NCBI RefSeq assembly: GCF_000682695.1
Contig: NZ_AWFG01000016.1
Span: 1-64,000 of the forward strand
Direction: 5' to 3'
Length of the DNA stretch: 64,000 bases
Source: Hyphomonas chukchiensis
Lineage (GTDB): Bacteria; Pseudomonadota; Alphaproteobacteria; Caulobacterales; Hyphomonadaceae
Shown: in pieces, positions 9,046-19,031 of the stretch
Position numbering within the stretch: the first letter of the stretch is position 1
Layout: each line of letters starts with the position of its first letter
Notes under the pieces: generated by a model
What the model was told of the DNA's origin: nothing
What the model saw: only the letters and a program-made list of their open reading frames with translations
Databases searched by the model: none
Made by a program: the position numbers and the translations under genes

Positions 9046-10020
9046 ATGCCGTCGGAGCGCCTGAACTGGGATAATCTCCGGGTCTTCATGGTCGTCGCGG
9101 AGCTGAGCAGCATGAAGGCCGCCTCCGTGCGCCTTGGCGAGTCACCTCCGACCATCGGGCGCAAGATTGACGACCTCGAAACAGAGCTGAACGTGCAGCT
9201 GCTCAACCGCTCCACCCGCGGCGTCGAGCTGACGGAGGCAGGCAAGAATGTCCTGGCACAGGCGAAGAAAATGGCCGATGCCGCTAATTATCTAAGGCGC
9301 CAGTCCAATGACAAGGGGCAACCAGCCGAGGGAACGGTCACGCTGGCGACGGGTGATGGGCTTGGGCCCTACTGGATCGCCCCGCGAATTCCGGAATTTC
9401 ATCGCGCGAACCCGCGCATCCAGATCAAGATGAATGTTGTCGAGAAAGCGCCTGATGTCGGCGCCGGCGATGCCGATATCGCGATACAGTTCACAGAACC
9501 CAAGCAGCACGATGTGATCGCGCGGCGCATGGGAACGCTCCACTATATCAGCTTCGCCTCGCGCGAATATCTGGATGAGCATGGCGAGCCCAATAGCCTG
9601 TTCGAATATTTCAAGCACCGCTCCATCCTGCATCAGGCCTATGTGCACCAGATTGAACGCTGGGCACCCAAGATGTCAGAGCTGCGCAAGCTGGTGAGCT
9701 TCGCTTTCGTCACCAACTCTGCCAGCGCCATGATCGAGGTGTGCAAGAATGGCGGCGGCGTGGCCTTGCTGCCGTCCTATATCGGTACGGTGGAGCCGTC
9801 GCTGGTGCCGCTGGAATTGCCCGAGGTCGCGCCCATACAGTTCTGGCTGACCTATACCGAAAGGGTCTGGCGCCAGCCGAGTGGCCGCATTGTCATCGAT
9901 TGGCTGAAAGACATGTTCGAAGCCGAAGACGCCTTCTGGTTCACAGAACACTTCGTGCATCCGAATCGCGCCCACACGCTCAAGCCGTACCTGAAGGCCG
10001 ACGAATCAGCCGGCAGCTAG
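9046..10020 (+). CDS. LysR-family transcriptional regulator
   Basis: This is a 324-residue DNA-binding regulator. The N-terminal winged helix spans about residues 5-65, with the recognition region SMKAASVRLGESPPTIGRKI and the conserved ending LFNR-like VQLLNRSTRGVELTEAG. The C-terminal two-lobe ligand domain follows. The start at 9046 (MPSERLNWDNLRVF) matches the usual LysR N-terminus; two upstream ATGs would add 12-16 residues. Its 3' end overlaps the convergent XRE gene by 15 bp. LysR proteins normally control a divergent gene, but the upstream neighbour here is on the same strand, so the target is unclear. Confidence 0.92.
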   Translation: MPSERLNWDNLRVFMVVAELSSMKAASVRLGESPPTIGRKIDDLETELNVQLLNRSTRGVELTEAGKNVLAQAKKMADAANYLRRQSNDKGQPAEGTVTLATGDGLGPYWIAPRIPEFHRANPRIQIKMNVVEKAPDVGAGDADIAIQFTEPKQHDVIARRMGTLHYISFASREYLDEHGEPNSLFEYFKHRSILHQAYVHQIERWAPKMSELRKLVSFAFVTNSASAMIEVCKNGGGVALLPSYIGTVEPSLVPLELPEVAPIQFWLTYTERVWRQPSGRIVIDWLKDMFEAEDAFWFTEHFVHPNRAHTLKPYLKADESAGS

Positions 10021-10386
10021 GGCTTTCAGCACGCGGGACATTGTCTCGAGTTTCTCGACCGATTTGGTGCGTTCGATCCAGTCATGGCATTCTGCCCGCA
10101 CGCGCATGGCAGGGTCCTTGATCGTCGGATCATTGTCGCCCTCATCCTCGAAGAGGTCTGCGATAGGCACACGCAAAGCCTCGGCAACAGTCGACAGCAT
10201 GCCGGCGCTCAGGCGGTTCGTGCCCGTCTCGTATTTCTGCAACTGTTGATGGCTAATGCCGAGTTCCGTGCCAAGCTCGGCCAAAGTGCGGTTCTGCGCG
10301 ATGCGCAGGGCGCGAATTTTTTCACCTACTAGCTGATCCACACGCGTCGGTGCGCGCGAACTGGAGTGTCTTTGCTCGTGTTGCAC
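10006..10386 (-). CDS. XRE-family helix-turn-helix regulator
   Basis: This small cytoplasmic repressor-type protein (126 residues) has a Cro/CI HTH: VGEKIRALRIAQNRTLAELG, then GISHQQLQKYETGTNRLSAG, and an acidic linker (LFEDEGDND) before a short helical tail. The GTG at 10386 is chosen because AAGGAAA precedes it at good spacing; ATG-led extension upstream would add 24 unusual residues. This type of SinR-like HTH protein is common in alphaproteobacteria. Its coding end overlaps the LysR gene end by 15 bp in convergent orientation. The target is unknown; it may autoregulate from the AT-rich region upstream (10387-10579). Confidence 0.85.
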   Translation of the reverse strand: MQHEQRHSSSRAPTRVDQLVGEKIRALRIAQNRTLAELGTELGISHQQLQKYETGTNRLSAGMLSTVAEALRVPIADLFEDEGDNDPTIKDPAMRVRAECHDWIERTKSVEKLETMSRVLKALAAG

Positions 10387-10579
10387 GTTAAAGTTTCCTT
10401 TTCTGACACTCCATGCATTTCGCGCTAAGGATGTTAAAGCAAGGGCAGAGCTTACCAAAAATATGAAACGCAGATGCTCTTATTTGATGGGCTTTTGTAT
10501 GTATCCACCACCAAAAAGGGAATTGGGCTTCTTAAAATATACCTTTGGTTTCAATGCTAGTCATCGCTTATAGTTGGCC
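10387..10579. promoter_or_regulatory. AT-rich promoter region of the XRE gene
   Basis: This 193-bp gap between the XRE start and the tamB stop is markedly AT-richer than the flanks, especially 10440-10590. It should carry the XRE promoter and the 3' end of the tam transcript. No clear hairpin terminator is visible. Confidence 0.35.
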
Positions 10580-13500
10580 CTAATAGTCTTTTTTCCACCT
10601 TATGGAGAGCTTGTTCTCGCCGGTAGATGTGGTTTCAGAAGTCACGGAGACGTGATCTGCAGGTTCCCACTCGACTTCGACAGAGCTGCCACTGGCGCCG
10701 GCGGCATTGAGCTGGAGATAGACGTCGTCGCTGAGATACTGGCCGACACCGAGTTCGGCATTGCCGGCATCGTTTGAGCCAATCGAGAGGCGGTCGACGC
10801 CCAGCGCGGACTGTAGCTGCGCGGCCGGGTCAAAGCCGCCACCGCGTCCGCTGAGCTTGGCGATGGATGAGGCCAGCTGCGCCGCTTCGACGGGCGACAG
10901 GTCGATGGACGAGCGACCGAACAGGAGGCGCGACAGGATTTCGTCCTGCGGCAGGTCCGGCGTGCTCGACAGTTCGAAGACCGGATTTGACGGTTTGCCT
11001 GATACCTGGACCCGCGCGACGAAGCCGTTGACGGACCGTTCCGCGTCCACGGCAATGCGCGCCGAGTCGACCGGCCCGTCGAATGTGATCTTCCCGCTGT
11101 CGAACACGAAGGGGCGGCCCGCAAGGTCGAGGCTGCCGCGGACCATTGTGGCCTCGCCTCTGAGGTTCACGTTGGATGCGGTGCCGGTGGCCGTCAGGTT
11201 GAGCGCCCATTCGCTGTCCAGACCGCGCCCCGTGACGAACACACGCCGGGCGGCGTCCACATCCAGGTTGAGTTTCAGCGATTGCCTCAGCTTGCTGGCT
11301 TCGGAGGCCGACACGTCGTCATCCGTCCAGCGCACGTCAATCGCCTTCGGTCCCGAGGAGGGCAGGTTATCCAGCGAGACACGCGCTTCATCGACAACCA
11401 GTTTGCCGGCCGCGAGACGGCCGTCATCATCCTCTGTCAGCGTCACTTTTCCGCTTAGCCGGGCGATGTCGCCATCCCGGTCATAGACGAGAAGGCGCGT
11501 GAGGTCCGCTTCGACCCGGGTACTTGTCTTGCCCAGTGAGCCGCTGACCGACACGGCGCCATTGTCCGCGCCACGTCCGGTGCCCTGCACGGTAAAGGTC
11601 TGGTCGTCATAGGCGGCATCAAGGACAATGCCTGTCAGGCGCATGCCGGTCGCACCGAATTCGTAGATGCCATTGCTGATGGTCGCCGTGGCCTGATAGG
11701 CGGGCGCGGCAAGCGAGCCCTTGAGTGTCGCCAGCGCATCTATCCGGCCGCCGATATCATGCCCGTAGGCGAGCGCTGCGGACTGAAGCGCGCCGAGATC
11801 GCCTTTGAGCGTGGCCTGGCCGCTGAGCTTTTGCTCGCGGTCCAGACTGACCAGTGAGGTGGCCGAAGGCTTCACCGGCAAGACCGCGTCGGCGACAAGC
11901 ACGAGATCCTTACCGTAATTGCTGCGGGCATTCAGCTTGAATACTTTCGCATTCAGCTGGCCCGTCATGTCGAGCGAAAGGGACGTATCGAGACCCGGCA
12001 CGGGGCTTGTTGCGGAAAACGCGAACGAGCCCGACGGCGAGAGGCCGATCGGCTTGAACTCGCCATGCCCATTCAGGCGCGCATCGACTTCACCGAGGTT
12101 CGCGAGCGCAAACAGGGCGCCGAAGTCGACCGCGTTGACATCAACGGCCAGGGTCGCGGTTTCGCCGCTGCCGGAGAGGCTCGCCTTTATCTCGCCGCCC
12201 AGCAGGTCGAGCTGACCGTTGATATCTGGCGCATCGCCAAGCCGCCAGCGGGCTGGTTGAGGCGTGCTCAGCTTTTCGCCGAGGGCCGTGCCGGACAGGC
12301 TGAATGTGCCTTCCGGGGCCTCGCCGGATAGATTGGCCTTGCCGGAAAAGGTGAAGTCGAACGGAAAGGATTCCTGGGTGCTGACGAGGCTGGCGCGGAA
12401 GTCATAGCCGTCCTTGTTGTTCTTGATATCAGCAGAGAACGTATCGAGCTGGATGCCGTTCTTCAGTCTCGCGCCGCTGCCCTGGGCCTGCACGACCAGC
12501 GACATCGGGGCGTCGCCTTCCTTGATGATGCTGGCATTGGCGCGCAGGTTCTTGACGCGTATATCGTCGGTGGTCAGGCCGTCGCCATCGGCATTGATGG
12601 CCACGATCAGGTCGCCCGCCTTGTTGATCTCGGTCCGGCCAGCGAGGGCTAGAGGGCCGTAATTGCCGCTGATATTGTCGATGACCATGTCGCCATCGGC
12701 GCGTGTAAAGTCCGCTGTCACGTCAAGCGCTTCACCGGCAAAGTTTCCGGTCAGCCTGACAGGCCCGCTGATGCGATCACCGGCCAGCGTGACTGTCGCG
12801 GTTGTCGCCACGTCTTCCATATCGCGGGAGGCCACATGGAATCTGCCTGCACTGGATTTCAGATCGACGACAAGCGCATCGGATGGCCCGGCGAGACTGA
12901 TTGTGCCTGCGCCAAGATCAAAGGCGTTGCTGCTGATGTCGAGCGGAGCGGTCTGGTCGAAAGTGAAGGCGAGTGCACTCTTGCCGCCAATCCGGTAGAC
13001 GCCGTCGCCCTTCAATTGCAGGCCTGCGCTGGCAAGCGCTGCCTTGGCGATGCGTATGGCCTTGCCGTCTATCTTCAGGGACGCGTTGACCTTCGGTGAG
13101 GGTCCGATGAGCGGCTGCACGCTGTCTGGAAGCCCCGAGAAATTCTGGCCTGTGAGGCTGGTTTCGATGGACGGGCTGGCGAGTGGGCCATGCACGCGGA
13201 ATGTGCCCGCTGCGCGCCCCCCAAATGAACCGGGCAGGCTGCGCAGTGCCTGGTCCAGTGTGCCGCGAATGTCGAGCGTGTGCGCCTGCGTCGCGATTGT
13301 GCCGGAAGCGGAGACCTTGCCTTCAGGCAGGGTCAATGCGGAGGGCGCCAGCGTCAGCACGCCCGTGTCTCTGGCATAGGCGCCGCTCGCCACGAGGTGG
13401 GGTTGCTTGCCGAGCAGGCCCGATACGGCGTCATTGCCCGCGAGGACACCTTCCCCGATGAGGTCTGCCTGGAAAGGAATCTTGTCCGGCTCGACGGAGA

Positions 13501-14686
13501 CCGTGACCGGGCCGCTCAGCTGGCGGAAAGGCAGGTCGGCGCCGTCTAGCGCGACGAGGTTGGCCTCGCCGGTATAGGAGGGAACATCGCCCTCCATTTC
13601 CAGCGTGCCATCGAGTGAGAGGTTGGCATCAAGGCCGGCAAGGTCTGGCAGGCCCGTGAACTTGAGCGTGATCGCGGCCGGACCATTGAGCTTCTTCGTC
13701 TTGGTGTCTGCCTCGCCCTTGGCGGTGAGCAGGCCGGACGCCATGGATGCGGAGACATCAAAGGAGGCGATATTTTTCTTGATATCCGCGCCGAGCACGA
13801 AGCGGGCTTCGGAGCCTAATAGTGTCTGCACGGTCTCTGGGAGAGGGAGCGACATGGCATTGACGTCCGCATTGGCAGTGAGGCGGCCGTCCAGAATTTT
13901 TGCCGTCATTGCGGCGGCGTCTTCGTCGGCCACCTGGAACTGGACATAGCCGTCGCCCTCTTCAAGCGTGCCGTCCATGGAGGCGCTGAGGGATGCATCC
14001 TGCCCGTCTTTCAGGTGGAGCAGGGTGGCAAAGGTGCCGCCTGCGGGCGCTTTGCCTTCCGCGTCCAGCTTGAACTGGCCGGCCGCGTCGCGCCTTGCGT
14101 CGATCTTGAACCGGTCGCCCAATCCTTCGATGGGCGTGATGTCCAGTTTTGCGGTAAGAATGCTGTCCTTGCCGCGCGCGAAGGCGCCGGACACGCTGAA
14201 GGCCGCCGCAGGACCTGCGACGCCCTCCGCCAGTGCCAGCTTGCCGATATAGAGATCGTCCAGCTCGACGCTCCAGCCACCGCCGCCCGCGCTTTCGCTC
14301 GTGCCGGTCTGTGGGCGACGGCTGATGCTGATATCGCCTGCGCTGGCGAGATTGAGTTCCACCTTGCGGGAGAGCAGCGCGCGCGGAGACCATTTCAGGC
14401 GGACATCGTTTGCTTCCAGCCAGATGCCGTCACTGTCAGCGATTGTAAGATGGTTGAGGTGCATGCGATTGAGCGGATCACCGGTCAGCCCCTCCGCAGA
14501 GATTGTCCCGAGGCTGCCGATCTCGCGCCCGTCGATCTGTGACAGCACAAAGGCGCGCCCGCCATCGCTGTTGATCCACAGCCGGGCGCCAAGGATGAGG
14601 ACCAGCAACAGAATCGCGATCCCGCCCGCGCCCGAACTCAGAGGGCGGCGGCGCATGAAGGCCCATGTGGCGCGCAGATACTTCAT
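10580..14686 (-). CDS. tamB: TamB, inner-membrane subunit of the translocation and assembly module
   Basis: TamB spans the periplasm as a long hydrophobic groove and works with TamA in outer-membrane protein insertion and probably phospholipid transport. This 1368-residue copy has an N-terminal signal anchor (about 18-37, GAGGIAILLLVLILGARLW) after a basic stretch. It continues as long repetitive beta-rich AsmA/TamB sequence and ends in the conserved DUF490 domain finishing LSIRWKKDY. Length is typical (1200-1500). Its ATG overlaps the tamA stop codon by one base (TGATG), so the two are translationally coupled. Confidence 0.95.
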   Translation of the reverse strand: MKYLRATWAFMRRRPLSSGAGGIAILLLVLILGARLWINSDGGRAFVLSQIDGREIGSLGTISAEGLTGDPLNRMHLNHLTIADSDGIWLEANDVRLKWSPRALLSRKVELNLASAGDISISRRPQTGTSESAGGGGWSVELDDLYIGKLALAEGVAGPAAAFSVSGAFARGKDSILTAKLDITPIEGLGDRFKIDARRDAAGQFKLDAEGKAPAGGTFATLLHLKDGQDASLSASMDGTLEEGDGYVQFQVADEDAAAMTAKILDGRLTANADVNAMSLPLPETVQTLLGSEARFVLGADIKKNIASFDVSASMASGLLTAKGEADTKTKKLNGPAAITLKFTGLPDLAGLDANLSLDGTLEMEGDVPSYTGEANLVALDGADLPFRQLSGPVTVSVEPDKIPFQADLIGEGVLAGNDAVSGLLGKQPHLVASGAYARDTGVLTLAPSALTLPEGKVSASGTIATQAHTLDIRGTLDQALRSLPGSFGGRAAGTFRVHGPLASPSIETSLTGQNFSGLPDSVQPLIGPSPKVNASLKIDGKAIRIAKAALASAGLQLKGDGVYRIGGKSALAFTFDQTAPLDISSNAFDLGAGTISLAGPSDALVVDLKSSAGRFHVASRDMEDVATTATVTLAGDRISGPVRLTGNFAGEALDVTADFTRADGDMVIDNISGNYGPLALAGRTEINKAGDLIVAINADGDGLTTDDIRVKNLRANASIIKEGDAPMSLVVQAQGSGARLKNGIQLDTFSADIKNNKDGYDFRASLVSTQESFPFDFTFSGKANLSGEAPEGTFSLSGTALGEKLSTPQPARWRLGDAPDINGQLDLLGGEIKASLSGSGETATLAVDVNAVDFGALFALANLGEVDARLNGHGEFKPIGLSPSGSFAFSATSPVPGLDTSLSLDMTGQLNAKVFKLNARSNYGKDLVLVADAVLPVKPSATSLVSLDREQKLSGQATLKGDLGALQSAALAYGHDIGGRIDALATLKGSLAAPAYQATATISNGIYEFGATGMRLTGIVLDAAYDDQTFTVQGTGRGADNGAVSVSGSLGKTSTRVEADLTRLLVYDRDGDIARLSGKVTLTEDDDGRLAAGKLVVDEARVSLDNLPSSGPKAIDVRWTDDDVSASEASKLRQSLKLNLDVDAARRVFVTGRGLDSEWALNLTATGTASNVNLRGEATMVRGSLDLAGRPFVFDSGKITFDGPVDSARIAVDAERSVNGFVARVQVSGKPSNPVFELSSTPDLPQDEILSRLLFGRSSIDLSPVEAAQLASSIAKLSGRGGGFDPAAQLQSALGVDRLSIGSNDAGNAELGVGQYLSDDVYLQLNAAGASGSSVEVEWEPADHVSVTSETTSTGENKLSIRWKKDY

Positions 14687-16527
14687 CAGAAGGACTGGCC
14701 GATGGAGATATAGAACTGGACCGGGCTTTCGCCGTCGCGATGATCGATCGGCGTGGCGATATCGACGCGGATCGGACCGAAGCCGGGATAGTATCGAAAG
14801 CCCAGACCCACCGCCGTGCGCAAGTCTCCGAACACTTCGTCTGTGCTGTCAGCGGCTGCGCCGGAGTCGACAAACAGGACATAGCCAATCTTCTCGCTGC
14901 GGCGGTAGCGCAGTTCGGCTGACACGTCGAACAGCGTACGCCCGCCGATGATCGCACCGGTCGAATCTTTTGGTGAGAGGCTCTGATAGTCAAAGCCGCG
15001 GACCGTGCCGCCGCCGCCAGCGAAGAAGAGGCGGTCGGCCGGAACGCCATTTGAGCCGAAGAAGGCGCCGAACTCGCTGCGCAAGGCGGCCACGAACGGA
15101 CCGTCCGCGATTTTCTTGTAGGTCGATCCGGAGATGAGAAGGCGGGTATAGCCTGCATTCGCGTCGCCCACCGACATGCCGGGCTCAACGCCAAGGAAGG
15201 CCTTGTTGCCGGATTGCGGGTCGAGCGGCTGCTTGACGGTCGAATAGGTCGCCGCCAGCGGGAAGGAGAGGGTCACCAATTCGCGCGGATCCGACAGGTT
15301 GCGCAGGCGCAGCTCCTTCGTGCGGGTCGCATCGAGCGTGACGCCTGCCGACAGCGTGAAGTTCTTGTTGAAAGGCTGCGACAGGGCCGCGCCCACTTTC
15401 ACGCCCTGAAGGTCATAGGCGTCGGTCTCTTCGGCGCGCACGCCGGTTTCGGCGGTGAATGTGCGACCATACCTTCCGATATTCGGGCGGGTATAGCTTG
15501 CGGTCAGGTCGCGGGCGAGGGTCGCCACTTCGCCTTGCAGACGGAACGTGTCGCCGGCACCCGTCACGTTGCGGCGTTCCCAGAACGCGTCCGCACCGAC
15601 GCCGTCGGTGGTCGAGGCGGTGACGCCGGCACCGACGGACCGGCGCTTGGCTTCGGTGAGGGTCAGCTGGACCGGGTAGAGTCCGTTGGAGTCAGGTGTT
15701 TCGGATATGGCGACGCCGATGCCGTCGAACAGGCCGCTGCTGCGCAGGCGTGCGCGCAACTGGTCGATCTTGTCAGCGGCATAGACGTCACCCGGTGTCC
15801 AGGTGCGATAGAGCCGGATCGTGTCCATGTCGGACGCGCTGCCTTCGGTGAGCGTCATGTCGCCAAGGCGGACATAGGGGCCGGGCGCCAGCGCATAGGT
15901 GATCTCGACCGACTTTTCCTTGCGGGAGGCGAGCACATCAATGTTGCTGCTTTCAGCGAAGGCGTGGCCATTTTCCAGCAGCGTCCGGACCAGTCGGTCG
16001 TCGAGGCCCTCGATATCTGTCGTCCGGGCAGGCGAGCCGACCGGGACTGTCTTGAGCGCCTTGTCCAGTTTCGCCTGAAGCGGCTCGCTGACAGGCGACG
16101 CCATGGAGAGCTTGACGGAGGCGACTTCAAACCGTTCGTCGGCCTGCACGTCGAGGCGCGGCTTCTTCTCGAGTGTGTCGATCAGCTCGGGCGAGACTTC
16201 GGCGGCGAGATAGCCTTCCGACGCCAGGAACTCTTCCAGCGTACTGGCCGCATCGCCCGCCTGTCGGCGCGACTCCAGGATGCTCTTTGGCGGGGCTTCA
16301 TCGGTTTCCAGAACGCTCCGTGTCTTGGCTTCCAGTCCGGGCGGCAGGCCGTCCAGTTCCACGGGCATCTGCTTGTCTGTGCCGCCGATCCCGTTCCCGC
16401 CACCGGGAAACCCGGCGCACGCCGTCACTGCGCTCAGCACACACAGGCCCGTTGCGGGGTGCATCAAGGCACTCCCGGCAACAGAGCTGAAACGGGCTAG
16501 CCGCTGAGACATCAAAGAATTTACCAT
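14686..16527 (-). CDS. tamA: TamA, Omp85-family outer-membrane protein
   Basis: This Omp85 protein has N-terminal POTRA domains (about residues 100-280) and a C-terminal 16-strand barrel containing the hallmark VRGF motif (GTVRGFDYQSL) and ending in Phe. The length of 613 fits TamA. The start is uncertain: 16527 and 16512 lack clear ribosome sites, while ATG at 16464 has GGGAG seven bases upstream. All versions pass through a hydrophobic stretch ending AVTAC-A, so the mature protein may be lipidated, which would be unusual for TamA. It is the first gene of the tamA-tamB operon. Confidence 0.92.
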   Translation of the reverse strand: MVNSLMSQRLARFSSVAGSALMHPATGLCVLSAVTACAGFPGGGNGIGGTDKQMPVELDGLPPGLEAKTRSVLETDEAPPKSILESRRQAGDAASTLEEFLASEGYLAAEVSPELIDTLEKKPRLDVQADERFEVASVKLSMASPVSEPLQAKLDKALKTVPVGSPARTTDIEGLDDRLVRTLLENGHAFAESSNIDVLASRKEKSVEITYALAPGPYVRLGDMTLTEGSASDMDTIRLYRTWTPGDVYAADKIDQLRARLRSSGLFDGIGVAISETPDSNGLYPVQLTLTEAKRRSVGAGVTASTTDGVGADAFWERRNVTGAGDTFRLQGEVATLARDLTASYTRPNIGRYGRTFTAETGVRAEETDAYDLQGVKVGAALSQPFNKNFTLSAGVTLDATRTKELRLRNLSDPRELVTLSFPLAATYSTVKQPLDPQSGNKAFLGVEPGMSVGDANAGYTRLLISGSTYKKIADGPFVAALRSEFGAFFGSNGVPADRLFFAGGGGTVRGFDYQSLSPKDSTGAIIGGRTLFDVSAELRYRRSEKIGYVLFVDSGAAADSTDEVFGDLRTAVGLGFRYYPGFGPIRVDIATPIDHRDGESPVQFYISIGQSF

Positions 16528-16771
16528 TCGAATTGCAATGCGAGGATTGCGCCAGTTTTCCTAAATGAAGCCTGAACAGGCCTGTATAGTGACAACATAC
16601 TGCGCAGGACGGCCGTTTACGCCCTGAACACTGCAAGAAAATGAAAAATATTCTTATAAATACATCGCCATTCAGGCGAGTTTCCACCGCGTTGCGCATC
16701 TTCAAAGGGGCATTTGCAAGCGCTCAAGGCGTCACCATATAATGGGCTTATCCAAAAGCTGCGGAGACTGA

Positions 16772-17791
16772 ATGACCTATCTTATGGTGCTTGGCGGCCT
16801 TGTGCTCCTGTTTGTGGGTGGTGAAGCGCTGGTCCGGGGGTCTGTCAGCATTGCCCGGAAGCTGAATATTTCCGAACTTGTGATCGGTCTAACGCTGGTC
16901 GGTTTCGGCACCTCGGTGCCCGAACTGGTCACGAGCCTGCGCGCCATAGGGCAGGGCGCAGTCGGCATTGCCGTCGGGAACGTTGTCGGCTCGAACATCG
17001 CCAATATCCTGCTCGTGCTGGGTCTCGCCGCTGTCATCCGTCCGATCCTGACCAATCCCCGGGCGCTGAGCCGGGACGGGGCCGTCATGCTGGGGGTCAC
17101 CGCCCTTCTATGTGCGTTGATATGGTTTGACCTTTTCACGCGGCTGGCCGGCTTCGGGTTGATTGGCCTGTTGCTGGCGTATCTCGCCTATTCGCTGGTG
17201 GCGGATCAGAAACGCGATACGCAGGCTGGCGCGATGCATGCCGCTGAAGGCGAAATCGTTCAGGCGCAATACGGCCTGTTTCTCGGGCTCGTGATCGCGG
17301 TTATCGGCCTGGTGGCTGTCATCATCGGCGCCCGGCTTCTGGTGGATGGCGGCGTTTCGATCGCCCGTGATTTCGGCATCAGCGAGACCATCATCGGCCT
17401 CACGATTGTCGCTGTGGGCACCAGCCTTCCGGAACTCGCCACAACGGCCGTCGCGGCCTATCGCGGCAAGTCCGACGTGGCGTTAGGCAACATCATCGGA
17501 TCGAACATATTCAACGTGCTGGGCATTCTCGGCGTGACAGCCCTTGTCCAGCCTTTCAGCGTGCGCGGAAACACTGGCGCGGCGGAGATGGCTGATGGAG
17601 CGACGACCAGTCTCATTTCATCGCTGGATATCGGCGTGCTCCTGCTTTCAACTGTGCTGCTGATGCTCTTTGCGATCACCCGCAAGCGCATCGCCCGCTG
17701 GGAAGGTGCAGTTCTCCTGCTTGCCTATGCGCTCTATTTCGGGCTCTTGTTCGGCCTTGTCCCCGTTCCAGGAATTCTGACCAATGCCTGA
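16772..17791 (+). CDS. Calcium/sodium antiporter (YrbG/CaCA family)
   Basis: This is a 339-residue inner-membrane cation exchanger. It has two homologous halves, each with the alpha-repeat signatures: [11 protein letters not shown] and [16 protein letters not shown] in the first, [11 protein letters not shown] and [16 protein letters not shown] in the second. About ten membrane segments are visible. A GGAG site precedes the ATG. The last eight bases overlap the queF start, so queF is probably read from the same transcript, although the functions are not obviously linked. Confidence 0.93.
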   Translation: MTYLMVLGGLVLLFVGGEALVRGSVSIARKLNISELVIGLTLVGFGTSVPELVTSLRAIGQGAVGIAVGNVVGSNIANILLVLGLAAVIRPILTNPRALSRDGAVMLGVTALLCALIWFDLFTRLAGFGLIGLLLAYLAYSLVADQKRDTQAGAMHAAEGEIVQAQYGLFLGLVIAVIGLVAVIIGARLLVDGGVSIARDFGISETIIGLTIVAVGTSLPELATTAVAAYRGKSDVALGNIIGSNIFNVLGILGVTALVQPFSVRGNTGAAEMADGATTSLISSLDIGVLLLSTVLLMLFAITRKRIARWEGAVLLLAYALYFGLLFGLVPVPGILTNA

Positions 17792-18251
17792 TAATCCGAT
17801 CTATAGCGGCCTCGATCAGCTCGGCCAGCAAACGGCCGCCCCGCAAAGCCCGGAAGAGGCGCAGCTTGAGCGCGTGCCCAACCCGCATGCCGGCACGCTT
17901 TATCTTACGCGCTTTGTCGCGCCTGAATTCACCTCGCTTTGCCCGGTTACGGGCCAGCCTGACTTTGCCCATCTCGTGATCGACTATGCGCCGGGCGACT
18001 GGCTGGTGGAGTCCAAGAGCCTCAAGCTCTACCTCACCAGTTTCCGCAATCATGGCGCGTTCCACGAGGATTGCACCGTCTCGATCGGCAAGCGCATCTT
18101 CGACTTTACCGAGGCCAAATGGCTGCGCATCTCGGGCTATTGGTATCCGCGCGGCGGCATTCCAATCGACGTGTTCTGGCAATCTGGTGAAGTGCCAAAG
18201 GGCCTTTATGTGCCGGACACGGGCGTTGCGTCCTATCGCGGCCGAGGCTGA
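17784..18251 (+). CDS. queF: NADPH-dependent 7-cyano-7-deazaguanine reductase (preQ1 synthase)
   Basis: QueF reduces preQ0 to preQ1 in queuosine tRNA modification. The 155-residue protein is the short single-domain type. Catalytic Cys53 sits in [10 protein letters not shown] with Asp60 nearby, and the QueF signature ESKSLKLYL and the substrate-binding FHEDC segment are present. It overlaps the antiporter by eight bases. Its TGA stop directly abuts the TGA of the convergent nitroreductase, giving TGATCA at 18249-18254. No other queuosine genes lie in the window. Confidence 0.95.
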   Translation: MPDNPIYSGLDQLGQQTAAPQSPEEAQLERVPNPHAGTLYLTRFVAPEFTSLCPVTGQPDFAHLVIDYAPGDWLVESKSLKLYLTSFRNHGAFHEDCTVSIGKRIFDFTEAKWLRISGYWYPRGGIPIDVFWQSGEVPKGLYVPDTGVASYRGRG

Positions 18252-18887
18252 TCAGGCGGGCGCCGTCCAGCGCGTGACCTTCTCGCTCATGTCCGCACGT
18301 GGGCGTTCCAGTGAGGCCATCGTAGCGGTGCCGAGATAGATATAGCCCGCAACACGTTCGCCTTCCTTGAGGCCGAGCACGGCATCAACCTGCTTGTCGA
18401 AGGCGAGCCACTCGGTCAGCCAGACACCGGCCCAGCCTGACGCATTCGCGGCCAGCAACAGGTTGTGGCACACCGCGCCTGCCGACAATTCCTGTTCCCA
18501 TACGGGGGTCTTGTGGGTGTGGTCCGGCGACGAGATCACGGCCACCATGACCGGCGCGCGCAGGGGCAAACCCGCCGCATGAATCACATCCTGCGATTCT
18601 GCATCCGGCAAATTGCTGCCGTGGATTTTGGCGATGGCCTTGCCGAATTCAACACGGGCATCGCCCTCAAACACAATGAAGCGCCAGGGGTTGAGTTTGC
18701 GATGATCCGGCACGCGCGCGGCAATCGTGAGCAACTCGTCGAGGGCTTCCGGCGAGGGGCCGGGTTCGGTCAGGAATTGCTTGCCGGCAGACCGGCGCAA
18801 AGCCAGCAAGGCGCGCGCATCTGCGCTTGGACGGGTTGCCAGCATCGGTGTGCCAACGGGCGGGGCGGGGGGAAATCGATTTGCCAT
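18252..18887 (-). CDS. Nitroreductase-family flavoprotein
   Basis: This 211-residue protein is an FMN-dependent NAD(P)H oxidoreductase of the YdjA/RutE-like nitroreductase group. It shows the N-terminal RRSAGKQF motif (FMN phosphate contact), the ARVPDHRKLNPWRFIV stretch typical of YdjA-like proteins, and a C-terminal GYIYLGT segment. The ATG at 18887 is preferred to one 32 codons upstream because the family begins near this point. It is divergent from the TetR-RND operon, with a palindromic operator in between, so it could be part of the same stress response. The natural substrate is unknown. Confidence 0.9.
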   Translation of the reverse strand: MANRFPPAPPVGTPMLATRPSADARALLALRRSAGKQFLTEPGPSPEALDELLTIAARVPDHRKLNPWRFIVFEGDARVEFGKAIAKIHGSNLPDAESQDVIHAAGLPLRAPVMVAVISSPDHTHKTPVWEQELSAGAVCHNLLLAANASGWAGVWLTEWLAFDKQVDAVLGLKEGERVAGYIYLGTATMASLERPRADMSEKVTRWTAPA

Positions 18888-18975
18888 CCTCGCTACATAG
18901 AGGCCGCAGACGGCGCGTGAAAGGGCGCGGTTCCATGTTTCTGCTTGCCGGGGCAAGAGGGTCGAGCTAGATGGA

Positions 18976-18990
18976 GTGAACACTGTTCAC
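18976..18990. promoter_or_regulatory. Probable TetR operator upstream of the RND operon
   Basis: The sequence GTGAACA-C-TGTTCAC is a perfect 7-bp inverted repeat around one base. It lies 41 bp upstream of the TetR start and 88 bp upstream of the divergent nitroreductase start. Such palindromes are typical sites for TetR repressors of RND pumps, so autorepression of the operon is likely. Confidence 0.6.
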
Positions 18991-19031
18991 TTTCTGAACG
19001 TGCCTTATGCTGATCGACTGACCCACGCCCC

